Shown: one piece after another, positions 27,271 through 38,123 of the stretch
How the letters are laid out: each line of letters opens with the position of its first letter
How positions within the stretch are numbered: the first letter of the stretch is position 1
NCBI RefSeq assembly: GCF_028649475.1
Contig: NZ_JAQSIP010000003.1
Coordinates: 62,001 to 126,000 of the forward strand
DNA length: 64,000 nt
Direction: 5' to 3'
Source of the DNA: Curvibacter cyanobacteriorum
GTDB lineage: Bacteria > Pseudomonadota > Gammaproteobacteria > Burkholderiales > Burkholderiaceae_C
Program-made: the position numbers and the translations under genes
Notes under the pieces: generated by a model
What the model saw: only the letters and a program-made list of their open reading frames with translations
Databases searched by the model: none
What the model was told of the DNA's origin: nothing

Positions 27271-28302
27271 TTATTTCTTGGCCGGCAGGATGTTGAGCTC
27301 GGCGGCCGAAGGCAGGTAGGCGCTGGTCCAGGCGGTGTCCGGGTTGGCGCGGTTCTTGGTGGCGTAGGCATCCGACACCTGCGAGGCCATCAGCGACAGG
27401 CGTGCCGGGTTGACCTGGCCGAAGCCCTCGGCGCGCGCGTCGGGGCTGTTGATGACGGTGTCGATGGCCAGCTTCAGGCGGCGCGTCTCGAGCTCGGTGT
27501 TGATGATGCCGTCGCGCTGCTTGACGTACTCGATGGCGGCCTCTGGCTTGGCGATGACTTCCTTGGCGCCCTTGGCAAAGGCCTGCAGGAAGGCTTTCAC
27601 GGCGGCCGGGTTTTCTTTGAGGATCTTGGGCGAGGCAATGATCGCGTTGCCATACAGCTTCACGCCAAAGTCGGCATACGGCAGCACCACCACGTCGGCG
27701 GCCTTGGCACCGCGCGCTTCGAGGTTCAGCAGCGAGGTGAAGGTGAAGCCCGTGATGGCATCGATGTCGCCGCGCACCAGCATGGTCTCGCGCAGCGGCG
27801 GGTCCATCGCGGTCCACTGCACGCTGCCGACCTGGTTGGCCTTGGCAAAGATCGGGAAGGCGCGGCGACCGGCGTCGAACACCGGGGCGCCGAGCTTCTT
27901 GCCGGTCAGGTCGGCGGGCTTGGTGATGCCGCTTTTCTTGAGGGCCATCACCGAAGCCGGGGTGTTGTTGTAGACCATCATGATGGCCACCGGCTTGTTG
28001 GGGGCGTCCGGGTTGTTGGCCTGGAACTCCATCAGCGCGGCCAGGTCGGCAAAGCCCATGTCGTAGCTGCCGGAGGCCACGCGTTGCACCGCCCCCCCCG
28101 AGCCGTTGCCCGCGTCGACGGTGACGTCGAGTTTGGCGTCCTTGAAATAGCCCTTGGCTGCGGGCAGCAGGAACAGGGCCGACGGGCCCTCAAAGCGCCA
28201 GTCCAGCTGGAACTTGATCGGGGTGTTCTGGGCCTGGGCGCTGCCCAGGGCGGCGGCAAGGCTGAGGGCAAGGCTGGCTTTGAGGAAAGTGCGTGGCGTC
28301 AT
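27271..28302 (-). CDS. NMT1/ThiY-like ABC solute-binding protein (B)
   Basis: The 343-residue protein has a signal peptide (MTPRTFLKASLALSLAAALGSAQAQ) and an NMT1-type fold (KFQLDWRFEGPSALFLLPAAKGYFKDAKLDVTVDAGNGSGGAVQRVASGSYDMGFADLAALMEF). It shares the D-x-GNGS-x-x-A pattern with binding protein A at 22678, so the two belong to one subfamily and may bind related ligands. It is first in the operon with the ATPase and permease. No copy of the NMT1 riboswitch was found before it. Confidence 0.9.
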   Translation of the reverse strand: MTPRTFLKASLALSLAAALGSAQAQNTPIKFQLDWRFEGPSALFLLPAAKGYFKDAKLDVTVDAGNGSGGAVQRVASGSYDMGFADLAALMEFQANNPDAPNKPVAIMMVYNNTPASVMALKKSGITKPADLTGKKLGAPVFDAGRRAFPIFAKANQVGSVQWTAMDPPLRETMLVRGDIDAITGFTFTSLLNLEARGAKAADVVVLPYADFGVKLYGNAIIASPKILKENPAAVKAFLQAFAKGAKEVIAKPEAAIEYVKQRDGIINTELETRRLKLAIDTVINSPDARAEGFGQVNPARLSLMASQVSDAYATKNRANPDTAWTSAYLPSAAELNILPAKK

Positions 28303-28388
28303 TCAAGTCTCCAAGGGATGGAGGCTTGAAGCAAAAACAGTGCCCGCGGCGGTGTGGCGGATCAACAGGGTGGAAGGTGGGTGGGTTG

Positions 28389-28430
28389 GAAGGTTGGTGG
28401 GTGAAGGTTGGTGGGTGAAGGTTGGTGGGG
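28389..28430. repeat. 14-bp tandem repeat, three copies
   Basis: GAAGGTTGGTGGGT is repeated at 28389-28402 and 28403-28416, and a third copy at 28417-28430 differs at its last base. A degenerate copy precedes them. It lies in the 282-base gap between malic enzyme and binding protein B, which holds no gene. Confidence 0.85.
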
Positions 28431-28471
28431 CATGGCGCGCCGGTCGGGCGGCCCAGCCAAGGCCCAGGCAC

Positions 28472-28507
28472 AAAAAAGCCCCCGCCCTGTTGCGCAGGGG
28501 CGGGGGC
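28472..28507 (-). terminator. Rho-independent terminator of malic enzyme gene
   Basis: GCCCCCGCCCCTG-like arms flank a short loop (28478-28507) and A6 at 28472-28477 gives a U-run on the minus strand. It is 78 bases past the maeB stop. Confidence 0.88.
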
Positions 28508-28584
28508 TGGGCAGGCCGGTGGCCCGCGCCGCGTCAGCCCGGGGCGGGCCCGGCTTGCGACGCGGTGGCCACGCGGGTGGCGAC

Positions 28585-30885
<2,301 letters not shown>

Positions 30886-30979
30886 TGAATGGTTTTCCTT
30901 CGGTGGCGATAGCGGGCTGGGAGCTTACCCCATCCTGACGTCAGACTGACACGGCGCGGGGGCACGGGCCCCAAGGCCA

Positions 30980-31005
30980 ACGCCCCCAGGACAGTCTGGG
31001 GGCGT
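30980..31005 (-). terminator. Hairpin downstream of NCS2 permease
   Basis: ACGCCCCCAG-6-CTGGGGGCGT is an exact 10-bp stem 19 bases past the permease stop. There is no clear U-run, so efficiency is uncertain. Confidence 0.5.
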
Positions 31006-31024
31006 GTCTAGGGGGCCGGGCCGG

Positions 31025-32512
31025 TCAGTGGGCGTCGGCCTGCTTGGCGGCTGCGATGGTGGCCTGATCGTCCCGCTTGGCACCGTTGAAGAACAGGTTG
31101 AGCACCACGGCACTGATCGTGGCCAGCAGAATGCCCGACTCGATCAGCGGGTGAATCGCATGCGGCATCCACTGGCGGAAGTTCGGGGCCAGCAGCGGGA
31201 TCATGCCCATGCCGACCGAGATGGCGACGATCAGGGCATTGAAGCGGTTGTGCTTGAAGTCCACCCCACCCAGGATGCGGATGCCGGTGGTGGCGACCAT
31301 GCCGAACATCACCAGGCCGGCGCCCCCGAGCACCACGGTGGGCAGGGATTCGACCAGGGCGGCCATCTTGGGCAGCAGGCCCAGCACGATCAGGATCACG
31401 CCGCCCGCCACGCAGACAAAGCGGCTGCGCACCCCGGTGACGGCCACCAGGCCCACGTTCTGCGAGAAGCTGGTGTAGGGGAAGGTGTTGAAGATGCCCC
31501 CGATCAGGGTGCCCAGGCCGTCGGTGCGCAGGCCCGCGGTCAGCGCGCGGTGCTCGACCTTGCGCTCGGTCATGTCACCCAGGGCCAGGAACATGCCGGT
31601 GGACTCGATCATCACCACCAGCATGACCACCGTCATGGTCACCACCAGGATGGGGTCGAACACCGGGGTGGCGATCTCGAACGGCAGCACCAGGTCGAAC
31701 CAGGCGGCCTTGCCCACCTTGTCGAAGTTCATCAGGCCCAGCGCGACCGAGGCCACACCGCCGATCACGATGCCCAGCAGCACCGAGATGTTGGCCGCAA
31801 AGCCCTTGGCGTACTTGGTGATCAGCAGGATCGACACCAGCACCAGCGCGGCCACGCCGACGCCCATCAGCTCGGCGTACTTGGGGTTGGGTACGGTTGG
31901 CAGGATGGCCAGGCCCTTGGGCAGGGCGGGCAGGGCCGAGCCCGGCGCGGCGGCCAGTTTGCCGGCCTCGGCCAGCCAGCGCACATGCTCCGGGTCCGGG
32001 ATGCTGGGGGCGGTCGGGCCGACCGGGTTGCCAAAAATCCAGTTGATGCCCACGCGCATCAGGCTGACGCCGATGACCAGGATCAGCGTGCCCGTGACCA
32101 CCGGCGGGAAGAAGCGCAGCAGGCGACTGACGATGGGCGCGATCAGGATCGAGATCAGCCCGGCGCCGATGATGGCGCCGAAGATCAGCTGCGCGCCTGC
32201 CTGGCCGGGGTGGCTGTTGGCGATGGCCACCATCGGGCCGACCGACGCGAAGGTCACGCCCATCATCACCGGCAGGCGGATGCCGAACCACGGCGTGGCC
32301 CCCAGCGACTGGATCAGCGTCACCAGGCCACAGCAAAACAGGTCGGCGGAGATCAGCATCGCCACCTGCTGGGGATCGAGCTTGAGGGCCCGGCCAATGA
32401 TCAGCGGCACGGCGATGGCGCCGGCGTACATGACCAGCACATGCTGCAGGCCCAGGGCGGCCAGGCGGTTGAGGGGGAGGCGTTCGTCGACGGGGTGGAC
32501 CGCTGAATTCAT
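31025..32512 (-). CDS. NCS2-family purine (xanthine/uric acid) permease
   Basis: The 495-residue protein has 12-14 hydrophobic segments. The nucleobase-cation-symporter-2 signature is visible as SFSQNVGLVAVTGVRSR, and LADLF-type motif residues in the first third (ISADLFCCGLVTLIQSLG) agree. NCS2 members with this pattern take up xanthine and/or urate with protons; which one cannot be told from sequence. ATG 32512 follows AAGGA; an upstream in-frame start at 32581 adds unrelated residues. The GTGTATACAC operator at 32610-32619 is 97 bases upstream, and two more copies lie in the ureide gene region, tying this carrier to purine breakdown. Confidence 0.93.
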   Translation of the reverse strand: MNSAVHPVDERLPLNRLAALGLQHVLVMYAGAIAVPLIIGRALKLDPQQVAMLISADLFCCGLVTLIQSLGATPWFGIRLPVMMGVTFASVGPMVAIANSHPGQAGAQLIFGAIIGAGLISILIAPIVSRLLRFFPPVVTGTLILVIGVSLMRVGINWIFGNPVGPTAPSIPDPEHVRWLAEAGKLAAAPGSALPALPKGLAILPTVPNPKYAELMGVGVAALVLVSILLITKYAKGFAANISVLLGIVIGGVASVALGLMNFDKVGKAAWFDLVLPFEIATPVFDPILVVTMTVVMLVVMIESTGMFLALGDMTERKVEHRALTAGLRTDGLGTLIGGIFNTFPYTSFSQNVGLVAVTGVRSRFVCVAGGVILIVLGLLPKMAALVESLPTVVLGGAGLVMFGMVATTGIRILGGVDFKHNRFNALIVAISVGMGMIPLLAPNFRQWMPHAIHPLIESGILLATISAVVLNLFFNGAKRDDQATIAAAKQADAH

Positions 32513-32609
32513 GCTGGGTTCCTTGAGGGCTGGAAGGGGGCGGGTTTCGGGGCCGGCAACCGCCACAACAGAACGTCGCACACTTCGTGCACATGTTTGT
32601 ATGTGAAAA

Positions 32610-32619
32610 GTGTATACAC
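32610..32619. promoter_or_regulatory. GTGTATACAC operator copy 1 (before purine permease)
   Basis: A perfect 10-bp palindrome in the context AAAAGTGTATACACGTT, 97 bases upstream of the permease start. The same core occurs at 43751-43760 and 45756-45765. It is probably the binding site of one of the two FadR-type GntR regulators in the window. Confidence 0.8.
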
Positions 32620-32756
32620 GTTAAGCCGTGGCAGGGTCGGTGAAAACCCGAGCGCCAACAGCCTGCAAGAAGCAGGCCAAACGCCGGTCAACAGCCGTGG
32701 CGATCCGTTCAGGGCCCAGCGCGCGAAAGCACGGCCCCGGCGGGTCGAGGGCGCGG

Positions 32757-33449
32757 TCAGCCCGAAGGCTTGTGCGCCAGCGGACTCAAGGAGTCGCGCA
32801 GCCGGTCGTGGCTGCGCGGGGTGTCGGGTCGCAGGGCCTCTTCGACCTGCCCGATGTGGGCCAGCAGGCGCTCGCGCGCCAGGGCCAGGTCGCCGGCCTC
32901 GAGGGCTTCGACGATGGTGGCGTGCTCGGCGCAGGACTGGCTGGCCTCGTGGCGCGACTGGTACAGCGAGGCCGCCAGCGTGGTGCGGGCGGTCAGGTCG
33001 CGCAGCACGTCGGTCAGGCTGCGGTGGCCCATGCTCTCGGCCAGGCAGACATGGAAGTCGGCCAGCAAGAAGGCGCGCGTGGCGGCGTCTGCGCCCTCGA
33101 TGGCGCGCTGCTCGTCCGCGATGTGGGCCCGCAGGCGGCGCGTCACCGCCTGCAGCGGGCGGCCCGCGTCGGCGGCGCTGGCCAGGATGCCGGCCTCCAC
33201 GATGCGGCGCGCCGAAAACGCGTCGCGCGCTTCTTCCACCGAGGGCTCGACCACGTACCAGCCCCGGCGGGAGCGCACCTCGACAAAGCCGCGCGCTTGC
33301 AACTGCATCAGCGCTTCGCGCACCAGGGTGCGGCTGACGCCAAACAGGTCGGCCAGGTTCTGTTCGCCCAGGCGCTCGCCCGGGGCCAGTTTCTGGGCCA
33401 GGATGGATTCGACCACCTGTTGTGCGATTTCGGTCTGGGAGCGGCTCAT
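32757..33449 (-). CDS. GntR family regulator, FCD type (2)
   Basis: The 230-residue protein has an N-terminal winged helix (APGERLGEQNLADLFGVSRTLVREALMQLQARGFVEVRSRRGWYV) and an all-helical FCD ligand domain (SARRIVEAGILASAA, LADFHVCLAESMGHRSLTDVL, SCAEHATIVEALEAGD). The FCD metal-ligand positions D and H (FH in ADFH, EHATI) are kept. It lies 20 bases downstream of the chemoreceptor gene and 244 bases upstream of the purine permease, on the same strand, so it may control that carrier. Related proteins respond to small organic acids or purine products. Confidence 0.92.
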   Translation of the reverse strand: MSRSQTEIAQQVVESILAQKLAPGERLGEQNLADLFGVSRTLVREALMQLQARGFVEVRSRRGWYVVEPSVEEARDAFSARRIVEAGILASAADAGRPLQAVTRRLRAHIADEQRAIEGADAATRAFLLADFHVCLAESMGHRSLTDVLRDLTARTTLAASLYQSRHEASQSCAEHATIVEALEAGDLALARERLLAHIGQVEEALRPDTPRSHDRLRDSLSPLAHKPSG

Positions 33450-33469
33450 AGGGTTGTGGCGTCTCGGGG

Positions 33470-35335
33470 TCAGTGCAGGCGTGGGGCGGTCCAGCTCGGT
33501 GCCGCAGGGCCTGCCAGTGCCGTGCCCTGCGAGGGCGTGTCACCGAGCTGGAAGGCACCGACGGTCTGGGCCAGGCGGTGAGCCTGGTCGTTGAGCACCG
33601 ATGCCGCTGCGGCCGATTCTTCGACCAAGGCCGCATTTTGCTGCGTGGAGCGGTCCATTTCAGCCACCGCCTGGCTGATTTGGCCGATGCCGTTGCTTTG
33701 TTCGTGCATGGCGCCGTTGATCTCCTCGATCAACTGGCTGACGTTGAGGATGCTGCCCATGATGGTGTCCATGGTCTGGCCCACGGCCTGCACGCGCTGG
33801 GTGCCGGTGCTGACGCGCTCCTCCGAGGTGCTGATCAGGCCCTTGATCTCCTTGGCGGCGGTGGCGCTGCGCTGCGCCAGGCTGCGCACCTCGGCGGCCA
33901 CCACGGCAAAGCCGCGGCCGTTTTCACCGGCGCGTGCGGCCTCGACGGCGGCGTTCAGGGCCAGGATGTTGGTCTGGAAGGCAATGCCGTCGATCACCCC
34001 GATGATGTCACTGATGCGGGCGGAGGACTGGTTGATCTCGTCCATGGTGCTGACGGCGCTGGCCACCACCTCACCGCCCTTGGCGGCCGCCTGGCTGGCC
34101 TGGCTGGCCAGCTGGGTAGCCCGCACCGTGGCTTCGGCCGACTGCTGAACGCTGGCCGTCAGTTGCACCAGGGCCGCGGAGGTCTGCTCCAGGCTGCTGG
34201 CCGCGCCCTCGGTGCGGCTGGACAGGTCCTGGTTGCCGTTGCGGATCTCGTCGCTGGCCAGGCGAACCGACTCGGCGCCCTGGCGGATGTCGCGCAGCAC
34301 CACGGCCATCTTGTCGACAAAAGTGTTGAAGGAGTGGGCCACCTGGGCCACTTCGTCCTGCCCGGCAATGCGCAGGCGCTGCGTCAGGTCGCCGCCGCCG
34401 GAGCTGATGTCGGCCATCGCGTCACGCACTTGTGCCAGCCGGCGGAAGGCGCGGGCCGTGAAGACCGAGCTCAGCACCGCCGCCAGCAGGGCCAGCACCA
34501 CGGTGGCCAGCAGCACGCCGCGCGACACCTCGCCCAAGGCCTGGGTGGCGTCGGCCTTGTCGAGCGCCACGATCAGGTACCAGTCGGTGCCGCGGATGGC
34601 CCGGGCCTGCAGCCATTTGCGGACGCCGTCGAGTTCGACCTCCTGGGGGCTGGTGGCGCTCAGCAAGCGGTCCAGCGATTCGCCTGCCAGGGCCGGGGAC
34701 AGCTCGGCGGCGGGCTTGAGGGTCCGCTTGGGGTCGGCGTGGGCCAGCAGCTGGCCGCTGCGGGTGACCAGGAGGGCCAGGCTGTTGGGGGTGGGGTGGA
34801 CGGCGTTCACCACCTGGCGCACCCCGTCCAGGGGCACGGCGCCGCTGACCACGCCGGCCAGCTTGCCGTCGCGCAGCATGGGCGCGGCAAACGACACAAA
34901 GGCCACGCCGGTCGAGGCATCGGCATAGGGCGGCGTGACGATCAGCTTGCCGGCCTGCGCGGCCGCCTTGTACCAGGGGCGCACCGTGGGGTCGTAGTTG
35001 GCCGGGGTGGTGGTGCTGCTGGAGACGTAGCTCTTGTCGATCCAGCCCACGGTGGTCACCGGAAAACCCCCGGCCTTGTTCATGTGCAGCACGATGCCCT
35101 GCGGGTCGCCGTGCTGCACCGCGTTGGCGGCGGCCTGCACGGTCGTGGCTTTGGCGTCCACCCACAGGTCGATGGCCATGCCATTGCCCTCGCTGGCCGC
35201 ACTCAGTTGCTGCGCGGCGGTCTGGGTGGTGCTGGCGCGCAGCAGGGTCAACGTGATGGCGCCGGTGAGGCTCAGGGCCACCACGACCGACAGGGTCGTG
35301 ATGAGCAGCAATTTGGTACGCAGTGAACTCAGCAT
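33470..35335 (-). CDS. Methyl-accepting chemotaxis protein with double-Cache-like sensor
   Basis: The 621-residue protein has a membrane helix at about 8-31, a periplasmic Cache-type ligand region ([44 protein letters not shown]), a second helix near 280-300, a HAMP segment ([24 protein letters not shown]), and the signalling domain with the conserved tip [48 protein letters not shown]. No CheR-binding pentapeptide is seen at the C-terminus. The Cache domain commonly binds amino or organic acids; its place between a dicarboxylate carrier and purine permease genes suggests such a ligand but does not prove it. Confidence 0.93.
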   Translation of the reverse strand: MLSSLRTKLLLITTLSVVVALSLTGAITLTLLRASTTQTAAQQLSAASEGNGMAIDLWVDAKATTVQAAANAVQHGDPQGIVLHMNKAGGFPVTTVGWIDKSYVSSSTTTPANYDPTVRPWYKAAAQAGKLIVTPPYADASTGVAFVSFAAPMLRDGKLAGVVSGAVPLDGVRQVVNAVHPTPNSLALLVTRSGQLLAHADPKRTLKPAAELSPALAGESLDRLLSATSPQEVELDGVRKWLQARAIRGTDWYLIVALDKADATQALGEVSRGVLLATVVLALLAAVLSSVFTARAFRRLAQVRDAMADISSGGGDLTQRLRIAGQDEVAQVAHSFNTFVDKMAVVLRDIRQGAESVRLASDEIRNGNQDLSSRTEGAASSLEQTSAALVQLTASVQQSAEATVRATQLASQASQAAAKGGEVVASAVSTMDEINQSSARISDIIGVIDGIAFQTNILALNAAVEAARAGENGRGFAVVAAEVRSLAQRSATAAKEIKGLISTSEERVSTGTQRVQAVGQTMDTIMGSILNVSQLIEEINGAMHEQSNGIGQISQAVAEMDRSTQQNAALVEESAAAASVLNDQAHRLAQTVGAFQLGDTPSQGTALAGPAAPSWTAPRLH

Positions 35336-35386
35336 GGGGACAACTTCAGGGAGGGGCGGGGGCGGACTGGGCTGGCGCTGCAAGGC

Positions 35387-35424
35387 AGCCTGTCGCCGCC
35401 AGCGTCTGGCTGGGGCGACAGGCT
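35387..35424 (-). terminator. Hairpin between dicarboxylate carrier and chemoreceptor genes
   Basis: AGCCTGTCGCC and GGCGACAGGCT (11 bp) enclose a second stem GCCAG/CTGGC with a three-base bulge. It lies 38 bases past the carrier stop. No U-run follows, so the assignment is tentative. Confidence 0.45.
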
Positions 35425-35461
35425 GGGGGGGAGGCGGGTCCGCATCCGCAGACCCGGGGCC

Positions 35462-36742
35462 TCAGGGGGCCGAATGGCCGGGGGCGCGGCCGTCCAGCAC
35501 GGCGTGGGCCCGCTCGCGGTCGATGTCGCCTTCCCAGGCGGCCACCGCGACCGTGGCGACACAGTTGCCGATCAGGTTGCCCAGTGCGCGGGCAATGCCC
35601 ATGAACCAGTCCACCGACAGCACCAGCACCAGGCCAATAGCCGGGATGGCCGGGATGGCTTGCAGCGTCGCGGCCAGCACCACGATGGCCGAGCCCGGCA
35701 CGCCGTGTGCGCCCTTGGAGGTGACCAGCGAGATGGCCAGGATGGCCAGCAGGTCGGCGGTGGAGATGGGGGTGTTGGTGGCTTGCGCAATGAACACCGC
35801 GGCCAGCGTGATGTAGATCGAGAACGCGTCGAGGTTGAAGGAGTAGCCGGTCGGGATCACCAGGCCCACGGTCGAGTCGCGGATGCCCAGCGCCTTGAGC
35901 TTGGCCATGATCTGCGGCAGCACGCTGTCCGACGAGGTGGTGGCCAGCACCACCATCAGTTCTTCGCGCAGGTAGCGCAGCAGCTTCCAGAGGCTGAAGC
36001 CCGAGATCCGCATGATCAGGCCCAGCACCACGCTGACGAAGAAGATCGTGGCGGCAAAGAACAGGGCCACCAACATGCCCAGTTGCTTGAGCGAGCCGAT
36101 GCCGTACTTGCCCACCGTGAAGGCGATGGCGCCCAGCACGCCCAGCGGCGCCAGGCGGATCAGCAGGCCCATGGTCTTGAACAGGGCGTGCGACAGGTCG
36201 TCGATGGCTTCGGTGATGCGGGCTCCGCGCGGGCCCAGCAGCGCCAGTGCGCAGCCGAACAGGATGGCGACCAGCAGCACCTGCAGCACGTCACCGGTGA
36301 CGAAACCACTGAGCGCGGTGGTCGGGATCAGGCGCAGCGCGAACTCGGTGAAGCCGCCGCCGCTGAGCTTATTGGCGTTGTCCTTGTAGCTGGACAACGC
36401 GGCACCGTCGAGGGTGTTGGGGTCGATGTTCATGCCCACACCGGGCTGGAACACCCAGGCCAGCACCAGGCCCAGCACCAGCGCGATGCTGGTCACGACC
36501 TCGAAGTAAATCAGGGCCTTGATGCCCACACGGCCCACGCGCTTGAGGTCACCGGTGCCAGCGATGCCGTGCACCACGACCCCAAACACGATGAACGGGA
36601 TCAGCATCTTGATCAACTTGATGAAGCCGTCGCCCAAGGGTTTGAGCTTGACGGCTTGTTCGGGCCAGACCAGGCCCACGACGACACCAAGGATCAAGGC
36701 CAGGACAACCTGGCCAAAAAGGGATTTGAAGAGGCGTGACAT
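35462..36742 (-). CDS. Dicarboxylate/amino acid:cation symporter (DctA/GltP family)
   Basis: The 426-residue protein has the family's hydrophobic layout and the substrate/cation-binding signature VIPTGYSFNLDAFSIYITLAAVFIAQATNTP, plus SKGAHGVPGSAIVVLAATL near helix 8. These carriers import C4-dicarboxylates or glutamate/aspartate with Na or H. DctA is more likely in this group of bacteria but GltP cannot be excluded. ATG 36742 is chosen over an upstream in-frame ATG that lies inside the palindromic promoter region. A near-palindrome TCTTGTATGCAAGA is found 36-49 bases upstream. Confidence 0.9.
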   Translation of the reverse strand: MSRLFKSLFGQVVLALILGVVVGLVWPEQAVKLKPLGDGFIKLIKMLIPFIVFGVVVHGIAGTGDLKRVGRVGIKALIYFEVVTSIALVLGLVLAWVFQPGVGMNIDPNTLDGAALSSYKDNANKLSGGGFTEFALRLIPTTALSGFVTGDVLQVLLVAILFGCALALLGPRGARITEAIDDLSHALFKTMGLLIRLAPLGVLGAIAFTVGKYGIGSLKQLGMLVALFFAATIFFVSVVLGLIMRISGFSLWKLLRYLREELMVVLATTSSDSVLPQIMAKLKALGIRDSTVGLVIPTGYSFNLDAFSIYITLAAVFIAQATNTPISTADLLAILAISLVTSKGAHGVPGSAIVVLAATLQAIPAIPAIGLVLVLSVDWFMGIARALGNLIGNCVATVAVAAWEGDIDRERAHAVLDGRAPGHSAP

Positions 36743-36777
36743 GTTGGCTCCAGGGGTTGTGGATGTTGTTCTCAAAT

Positions 36778-36791
36778 CTTGTATGCAAGAA
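36778..36791. promoter_or_regulatory. Near-palindrome TCTTGTATGCAAGA before the carrier gene
   Basis: The 14-mer is symmetric except for the two central pairs (TATG). It has the length and TNTT-AANA style of FCD GntR operators but differs from the GTGTATACAC sites, so a different regulator is likely. The rest of the 535-base gap up to 37277 contains only repeats and no gene I can support. Confidence 0.4.
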
Positions 36792-37020
36792 CTGTAGGCA
36801 AATTGCATGCCCATGAACACAGGGTTTTCACGCGGGTCGCGGTGCCGTCATGCCCTCTTTTGAGGCGAAAGAACGGTCGATGCGTGGTTTTGGTGCGGTT
36901 TGTGTGCTTCTGCGCCAGAAGGGTGCGCGGAATGAGGGGCGTCCCGTGAACGCACAGCGCCCAGCGCCAGGCGAGCGCCAACAGGCCGCGTCTCCTGGGG
37001 CGAGGGATCGGCGGGGATTG

Positions 37021-37040
37021 GCGAATGGAGGCGAATGGAG
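37021..37040. repeat. 10-bp tandem repeat, two copies
   Basis: GCGAATGGAG is repeated exactly twice and followed by GCGA, in the gene-free gap 36743-37277. Confidence 0.7.
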
Positions 37041-37221
37041 GCGACGGTCGCCAACCCTTGCCGCGCGGGCTCAGGCGCCAGCGTCAGCGTGGCTTGGCGC
37101 CAGGCCAGCGTGGCCCGGGGCCTGGGGGGGCGGCGCAAGGTCAGCCCGAAGCCCCGCCCCTGGCGTGCCTCCGCGCGCCAAGGCGTGGGCGGGTCAGGCA
37201 GGGGCTCCGCAGGGCAAGCGG

Positions 37222-37266
37222 GGTTGGCGGGTTTGGCGGGTTTGGCGGGTTTGGCGGGTTTGGCGG
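37222..37266. repeat. 9-bp tandem repeat, four exact copies
   Basis: GTTTGGCGG is repeated at 37231-37266 in four exact copies after one degenerate copy. It ends 12 bases before the stop of the tyrosine phosphatase gene, on its 3' side. A unit of nine bases keeps reading frame, but no credible protein includes it. Confidence 0.85.
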
Positions 37267-37277
37267 GAGCGCGGGGC

Positions 37278-38027
37278 TCAGCGGGACGGGGCGAGGTACA
37301 GCGACTCGAGCCGCTGCATCTCGGCTGGGCCCAGGCCCATTTCACGTTGCAGGTAGGGCGCCAGGCCCCCGTGGACGTCGTCGATGGTCTGCAGCGCGGC
37401 ATCGAGAAAGCTGGGCTGCACCTGCCAGATCACGCGCAGGGCGGCCTCCGGCGCGTCGCCGGGGGGCAGGGCGGGGCGCTGATAGAGCTGGTTGGTCAGC
37501 AGGTAGTCGTGCATCACCACGTCAGGTGGCACCCCGAGGGCGCTCAGGATCAGCGCCGCCGCCAGGCCGGTGCGGTCCTTGCCCGCGGTGCAATGGAAGA
37601 CCAGGGGCGCGTCGTTCTCGAGCAGCAGGGCAAACAACTGGGCGAAGCGCGGCGAGTTGTGCAGCACAAAGTCGCGGTAGGTCTGCTCCATCAGCGCGGC
37701 GGCGGTCTCCGGGGTCAGGGCCTGGCCGCGCGCCTGCATGTCCTTGGCGCGTTGCACCACGGTGGGTTCGATCGGCAAGGCGTGCTGCGTCACGCCGGGC
37801 AGGGTGTAGGCCTGGGCGCGGCGCTCCCCCTCGCCCCGGAAGTCCACCGTGCGCTCCACTTGCAGGGCCTGCAGCTGCACCACATCGGCCGGGCTGAGCT
37901 GGGCCAGGTGGTCGGATCGGAACAGCCGGCGCAGGCGCAGCCGGCGGCCGTCCCGGCCCTGGTAACCGCCCAGGTCGCGGAAATTGGAGGCCCCAAGCAA
38001 GGGGATCGACGGGTTGTGCAGGTTCAT
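37278..38027 (-). CDS. Tyrosine-protein phosphatase, IphP/SIW14-like
   Basis: The 249-residue protein has the cysteine-phosphatase loop HCTAGKDRTG (C-x5-R with Asp in the loop), preceded by SNFRDLGGYQGRDGRRLRLRRLFRSDHLAQLSP, the signature of the IphP-type protein tyrosine phosphatase family (Y_phosphatase3). The lysine and aspartate in the loop (AGKDR) also occur in lipid phosphatases of this family, so the substrate could be phosphotyrosine or phosphoinositide-like lipids. No signal peptide is visible. It is 96 bases downstream of the pseudouridine synthase gene and is not clearly part of that operon. Confidence 0.9.
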   Translation of the reverse strand: MNLHNPSIPLLGASNFRDLGGYQGRDGRRLRLRRLFRSDHLAQLSPADVVQLQALQVERTVDFRGEGERRAQAYTLPGVTQHALPIEPTVVQRAKDMQARGQALTPETAAALMEQTYRDFVLHNSPRFAQLFALLLENDAPLVFHCTAGKDRTGLAAALILSALGVPPDVVMHDYLLTNQLYQRPALPPGDAPEAALRVIWQVQPSFLDAALQTIDDVHGGLAPYLQREMGLGPAEMQRLESLYLAPSR

Positions 38028-38123
38028 TCGGGTGGTGCTGATGAAATCCGGGGAGCGGAGCGGTCCGGCTGACGTGGTGGACCCCTCAGACCGGCGCGGG
38101 TCGGCGCCGGTCTGCCCTCCATG

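Noticed and set aside
31004-32506. 500-codon plus-strand open frame opposite the NCS2 permease.
   Set aside because: His/Gln/Asp-rich antisense reading typical of high-GC DNA; the minus-strand permease has a clear signature.
36848-37402. Small protein with a Pro-Ala-Lys repeat encoded on the minus strand.
   Set aside because: The repeat derives from the 9-bp DNA array, the frame overlaps the phosphatase gene, and no ribosome site or similarity is visible.
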